Positions 35,152-37,817 of a stretch of 37,817 bases of DNA are shown one piece after another. The stretch spans positions 1 to 37,817 of the forward strand of contig DUPN01000033.1 of assembly GCA_012838305.1 (NCBI GenBank), in the 5' to 3' direction. The DNA comes from Bacillota bacterium (GTDB lineage Bacteria > Bacillota > Limnochordia > Darwinibacteriales > Darwinibacteriaceae). Numbering within the stretch: the first letter of the stretch is position 1; the number at the start of each line of letters is the position of its first letter. A program made the position numbers and the translations under genes. Under the pieces are notes generated by a model, which was not told the origin of the DNA, did no database searches, and worked only from the letters and a program-made list of their open reading frames with translations.

Positions 35152-35715
35152 TTGAAGCCAGAAGTTCGCAGACCCAAGAGCCAAATACGAGAACTCGTGG
35201 AAACGGTAGGCTCCGCCGTCCTGATCGCAGCGTTCATTATGATTTTTATCGCTCGAGCCTATACCGTCAATGGCGACTCCATGCTTCCCACTTTACATCA
35301 CGGTGAACGTCTTTTGGTGGACAAGATCTCCTACCGTTTTGTGGACCCCTCCCGTGGGGAAATCATTGTTTTCAAGAACCCATCGGATACGGATGAGCAA
35401 TTTGTGAAGAGAGTGATTGGTCTGCCTGGGGATGAGATTGCCATCGTGCAGGGTGTCGTGTACATCAACGGTCAGCCTGTTGAAGAAGACTATACCCTAG
35501 CTCCGGCCCGGATTGGATTTACATCTCAAATTGTTCCGGAAGGTACGTACTTTGTCCTGGGCGACAATCGGAATAACAGCGAAGACAGCCGCTTTGGCCG
35601 TGTGGGGTTTTTGCCCCGCAGCTTGATCATTGGACGTGCCGTCTGGCGGTATTGGCCTCTAAATCAAATGGACCTGATGTTCCCGCCAAAGGTCTTTGAG
35701 TCCTTCGCCCTCTAA
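35152..35715 (+). CDS. lepB: Signal peptidase I
   Basis: This 187-residue membrane protease removes signal peptides from exported proteins. It has one N-terminal TM segment (about residues 18-36), the nucleophile Ser 43 in GDSMLPTL and the general-base Lys 86 in FVKRVIGLPGD. The box E motif GDNRNNSEDSRFGRVG is also present. The frame is open from TTG 35137, but TTG 35152 follows GGAGGT with proper spacing. The start is therefore TTG 35152. Confidence 0.95.
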   Translation: MKPEVRRPKSQIRELVETVGSAVLIAAFIMIFIARAYTVNGDSMLPTLHHGERLLVDKISYRFVDPSRGEIIVFKNPSDTDEQFVKRVIGLPGDEIAIVQGVVYINGQPVEEDYTLAPARIGFTSQIVPEGTYFVLGDNRNNSEDSRFGRVGFLPRSLIIGRAVWRYWPLNQMDLMFPPKVFESFAL

Positions 35716-35858
35716 GGACAGAACACCGCTTTACGTTCCCGCTTTAGCTTCAGAAATAACAGAATACTATGAATTTACGCTTCGAGTTTTTTCTCCGCTG
35801 GCATGAACAAGCTTCCCAAATCTGTGTAATATATATGGATTTTGAGGAGGTTATCATT

Positions 35859-36965
35859 GTGAAGAAACGACTTGCTTTGGCCTTATCAGGAGGCAGTGTG
35901 CGGGCGGCCGCCCATGTTGGTGTCCTCAAGGCTTTGGAAGAGTATGCTTTGGAACCCGATGTGGTGGTGGGAACATCGGGAGGCGCCATTGTGGCAGCGC
36001 TTTATGCCACTGGGCTTACAGCCGCAGAGTTGCAGAAACTCTTTTGGGAGTACAGCAGAGCGAAAGGGAAAATCGTTGATCTAAACTGGCCAGGAGCGAT
36101 CTTGGCCCTGCTTACTTGGGATATTAAGCGCCTTACCGGGGTTGTCAGGGGGGTATCACTGGAGAAGATCATTGCCCAGAGCCTTCCCGTCCAGCATTTC
36201 CGCGATTTGAAAAAATGCCAGCTTCTTATTCCTGCAGTCAATCTGAACAATGGTCAGCAGACGGTGTTCTGTGATTACAAAACCCTGGGGTTAACCTTGG
36301 ATGCAGAGGGCAAGTGTGCAGAATACCCTCTCCGCGATGACCTGACCATAGCCCAAGCAGTTCGCGGCAGTATCAGTATTCCGGGGGTATTTGTTCCCGC
36401 CGTGTTCGACGGTGGGGCAAGCGGCGATTGTTTCGTGGATGGGGCCTTAAGGGATGGCTATCCCCTGAATATTGCTGTCCGTCTCGGTCAGGCTCAAAGG
36501 GTGCTCGGAGTGAACTTAGGCTATGCGGGTATACGTCGAGACACCATTTTGGACGATGGTCCCCTGGAGATTTTCAGCCAGTCGCTGGATATCATGATGC
36601 GGGCGCAGTATCGGGATCGCCTGCAGGATCGGGCCTTAATCCGCAGCAGAATTCTGACCATTAATCCTTTGATCTATGATATCGGGACCTTTGAGATCGA
36701 ATATATTCCTCCCATGATTGAAAGGGGCTACGAGGTGGCCACCCGCCTGTTTCGGGAGAGGGGACTCCAGCCTGGCAGGGCCGAAAATAGGGAGCGCCTT
36801 TTCCAATTGGTTGGCGATCCCCAGAGCTTTCCCGCCAAAGGCAGCGCCTATTTTACTCATCTCCTGGAAAACCAGATCAAAAGGAAGTCGGTGGTCGAGC
36901 GCGAGGCCAAGGTGGGCTGGCTAGGTTATTTGCGTACACTCGTAGGCAGACGTGAGGTGGGCTAA
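35859..36965 (+). CDS. Patatin-like phospholipase
   Basis: This 368-residue protein has the patatin fold. The oxyanion motif is LSGGSVRAAAHVGVL, the nucleophile elbow VGTSGG puts Ser at residue 40, and the catalytic Asp is residue 194 in FVDGALRDG. It likely hydrolyses acyl esters of lipids, probably in the cytoplasm since no signal peptide is seen. GAGGAGG at 35844-35850 selects GTG 35859, although the frame is open from 35769. A weak candidate promoter (TGAACA, 17 bases, TAATAT, 35804-35832) lies upstream. Confidence 0.9.
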   Translation: MKKRLALALSGGSVRAAAHVGVLKALEEYALEPDVVVGTSGGAIVAALYATGLTAAELQKLFWEYSRAKGKIVDLNWPGAILALLTWDIKRLTGVVRGVSLEKIIAQSLPVQHFRDLKKCQLLIPAVNLNNGQQTVFCDYKTLGLTLDAEGKCAEYPLRDDLTIAQAVRGSISIPGVFVPAVFDGGASGDCFVDGALRDGYPLNIAVRLGQAQRVLGVNLGYAGIRRDTILDDGPLEIFSQSLDIMMRAQYRDRLQDRALIRSRILTINPLIYDIGTFEIEYIPPMIERGYEVATRLFRERGLQPGRAENRERLFQLVGDPQSFPAKGSAYFTHLLENQIKRKSVVEREAKVGWLGYLRTLVGRREVG

Positions 36966-36990
36966 ACGCGTGGTTTTCGCGGACAGCAGA

Positions 36991-37817
36991 CTACAGGCTG
37001 ATCCCGTAGGTCTCTCGAGTAACACTGATATAGCGCTCGGCTAGTTCGTGGGCACCTTGAATGTCGAGCATATGGACGGAGGACTGTAAGCTTGTGAGGT
37101 ATTCGGGATGACCAAGGTGATACTGGGCTATTCCTTTTCTGTATAACAAGGCTCCAAGGCAGTGCGATAGGTAGTTATCATTGCAGAAATCGATTCCTTC
37201 TGTAGCCACCTTCAGGGCATTTTGGTGGTCGTCGATGCGGTGGTAGTTGTAGGACAGGTTGAAATAAATCTTGGCCCGAAGCAGTTTTTCGTGCCAGGTG
37301 GCATACATGCTTCCATCCAAATGTTTTAAGCAAAAGAGCATGATCTCATTGCTTAATTGTGCTTTCTCGTGGGAGAGGGATGTGGCAATCATGAACAAAA
37401 TCCGCAGCTCAAACTCTGTATACTTAAACGCATGGAAACGCTCCGGTTCGAAGTTGGGGTGGCTGATCTGCATGGCCGCACAAAAATCCTCCAAATCACC
37501 CTGACGAAGAGAAAAGTGTTTGTTAGCACCGGATAACATCAAGCGAAACTGCTCTGCGGCCACAATATTCACCAAGGTGCTCTTGGCACTCATATTACTG
37601 ATATAGTCCTCAAGGTTCTGGCTCAACTGCTGGAATGCGTCGAGATCATAATAGACGATCAAATCATCAAAGCGGTAGTAAAGCTCAAAGAGATCATTGG
37701 CATTACTATACGAGGCCAGGAGGGCTAATAGATCCCTTTTGTAGGTCAGGGACAGATGGGCCAGGGTATCATATCTGGGGACAACCTCTCCGTTTTCTAT
37801 TCTGCGCAGGGTATCTG
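36991..37817 (-). CDS. HTH XRE-family regulator with TPR-like C-terminus (partial)
   Basis: The gene runs off the right edge, with its stop at 36991. At least 275 residues are visible, ending VTRETYGISL. The part nearest the edge reads TLRRIENGEVVPRYDTL, which matches the last helices of a Cro/C1-type HTH. The rest is helical with TPR-like repeats (for example KIYFNLSYNYHRIDDHQNAL), as in Rgg/PlcR-like peptide-sensing or other HTH-TPR regulators. The true start is outside the window. It converges on the patatin gene. Confidence 0.75.
   Translation of the reverse strand, partial: DTLRRIENGEVVPRYDTLAHLSLTYKRDLLALLASYSNANDLFELYYRFDDLIVYYDLDAFQQLSQNLEDYISNMSAKSTLVNIVAAEQFRLMLSGANKHFSLRQGDLEDFCAAMQISHPNFEPERFHAFKYTEFELRILFMIATSLSHEKAQLSNEIMLFCLKHLDGSMYATWHEKLLRAKIYFNLSYNYHRIDDHQNALKVATEGIDFCNDNYLSHCLGALLYRKGIAQYHLGHPEYLTSLQSSVHMLDIQGAHELAERYISVTRETYGISL

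Overview
The window looks like chromosomal DNA from a spore-forming, Gram-positive-type bacterium of the Firmicutes (Clostridia or Limnochordia-like; the lineage is an inference). The reasons are: a fused S10-spc-alpha ribosomal cluster that also holds secY, adk, map, a KOW-domain gene and infA; zinc-type S14; an ECF transporter module followed by truA, rplM and rpsI; strong Shine-Dalgarno sites with many TTG and GTG starts; a sleB-ypeB spore germination pair; and a Firmicutes-type LexA box (GAAC-N4-GTTC). No rRNA, tRNA, CRISPR array, insertion sequence or prophage gene was seen.

Region 1 (1-15,095) is the translation cluster: the end of tuf, then rpsJ, rplC, rplD, rplW, rplB, rpsS, rplV, rpsC, rplP, rpmC, rpsQ, rplN, rplX, rplE, rpsZ, rpsH, rplF, rplR, rpsE, rpmD, rplO, secY, adk, map, a KOW gene, infA, rpmJ, rpsM, rpsK, rpoA and rplQ, ending at a clear intrinsic terminator. 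rpsD (S4) is absent from its usual place between rpsK and rpoA. Two non-coding stretches carry hairpins that could be control sites: 192-249 upstream of rpsJ and 6181-6235 upstream of rplE.

Region 2 (15,114-19,416) holds the energizing module of an ECF vitamin transporter (ecfA1, ecfA2, ecfT), truA, and a separately promoted rplM-rpsI operon with a structured leader. The rpsI terminator lies inside the 3' end of the convergent pyrG.

Region 3 (19,381-27,223) holds pyrG, a remarkable class A penicillin-binding-protein homologue, trxA and a lone RND efflux permease. The PBP homologue appears to have lost the catalytic residues of both its glycosyltransferase and transpeptidase domains while staying an intact 705-residue frame with a Pro-Glu repeat tail.

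Region 4 (27,330-33,602) holds sleB-ypeB, converging on an SOS-mutagenesis cassette. That cassette encodes an ImuB-like Y-family protein without catalytic acids, a 79-residue Trp-rich protein and a DnaE2/ImuC-type error-prone polymerase. It is read from a strong promoter with two perfect LexA-type boxes around the -10. No imuA is present.

Region 5 (33,622-37,817) holds an MBL-fold hydrolase divergent from the SOS cassette, a YpiB-like protein, signal peptidase I, a patatin-like phospholipase and the C-terminal part of an HTH-TPR regulator cut by the window edge.

The best candidates for something new are the apparent pseudo-PBP and the ImuA-less SOS cassette with its free-standing small protein. 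All family assignments were made by eye from motifs and gene order; no database search was run.
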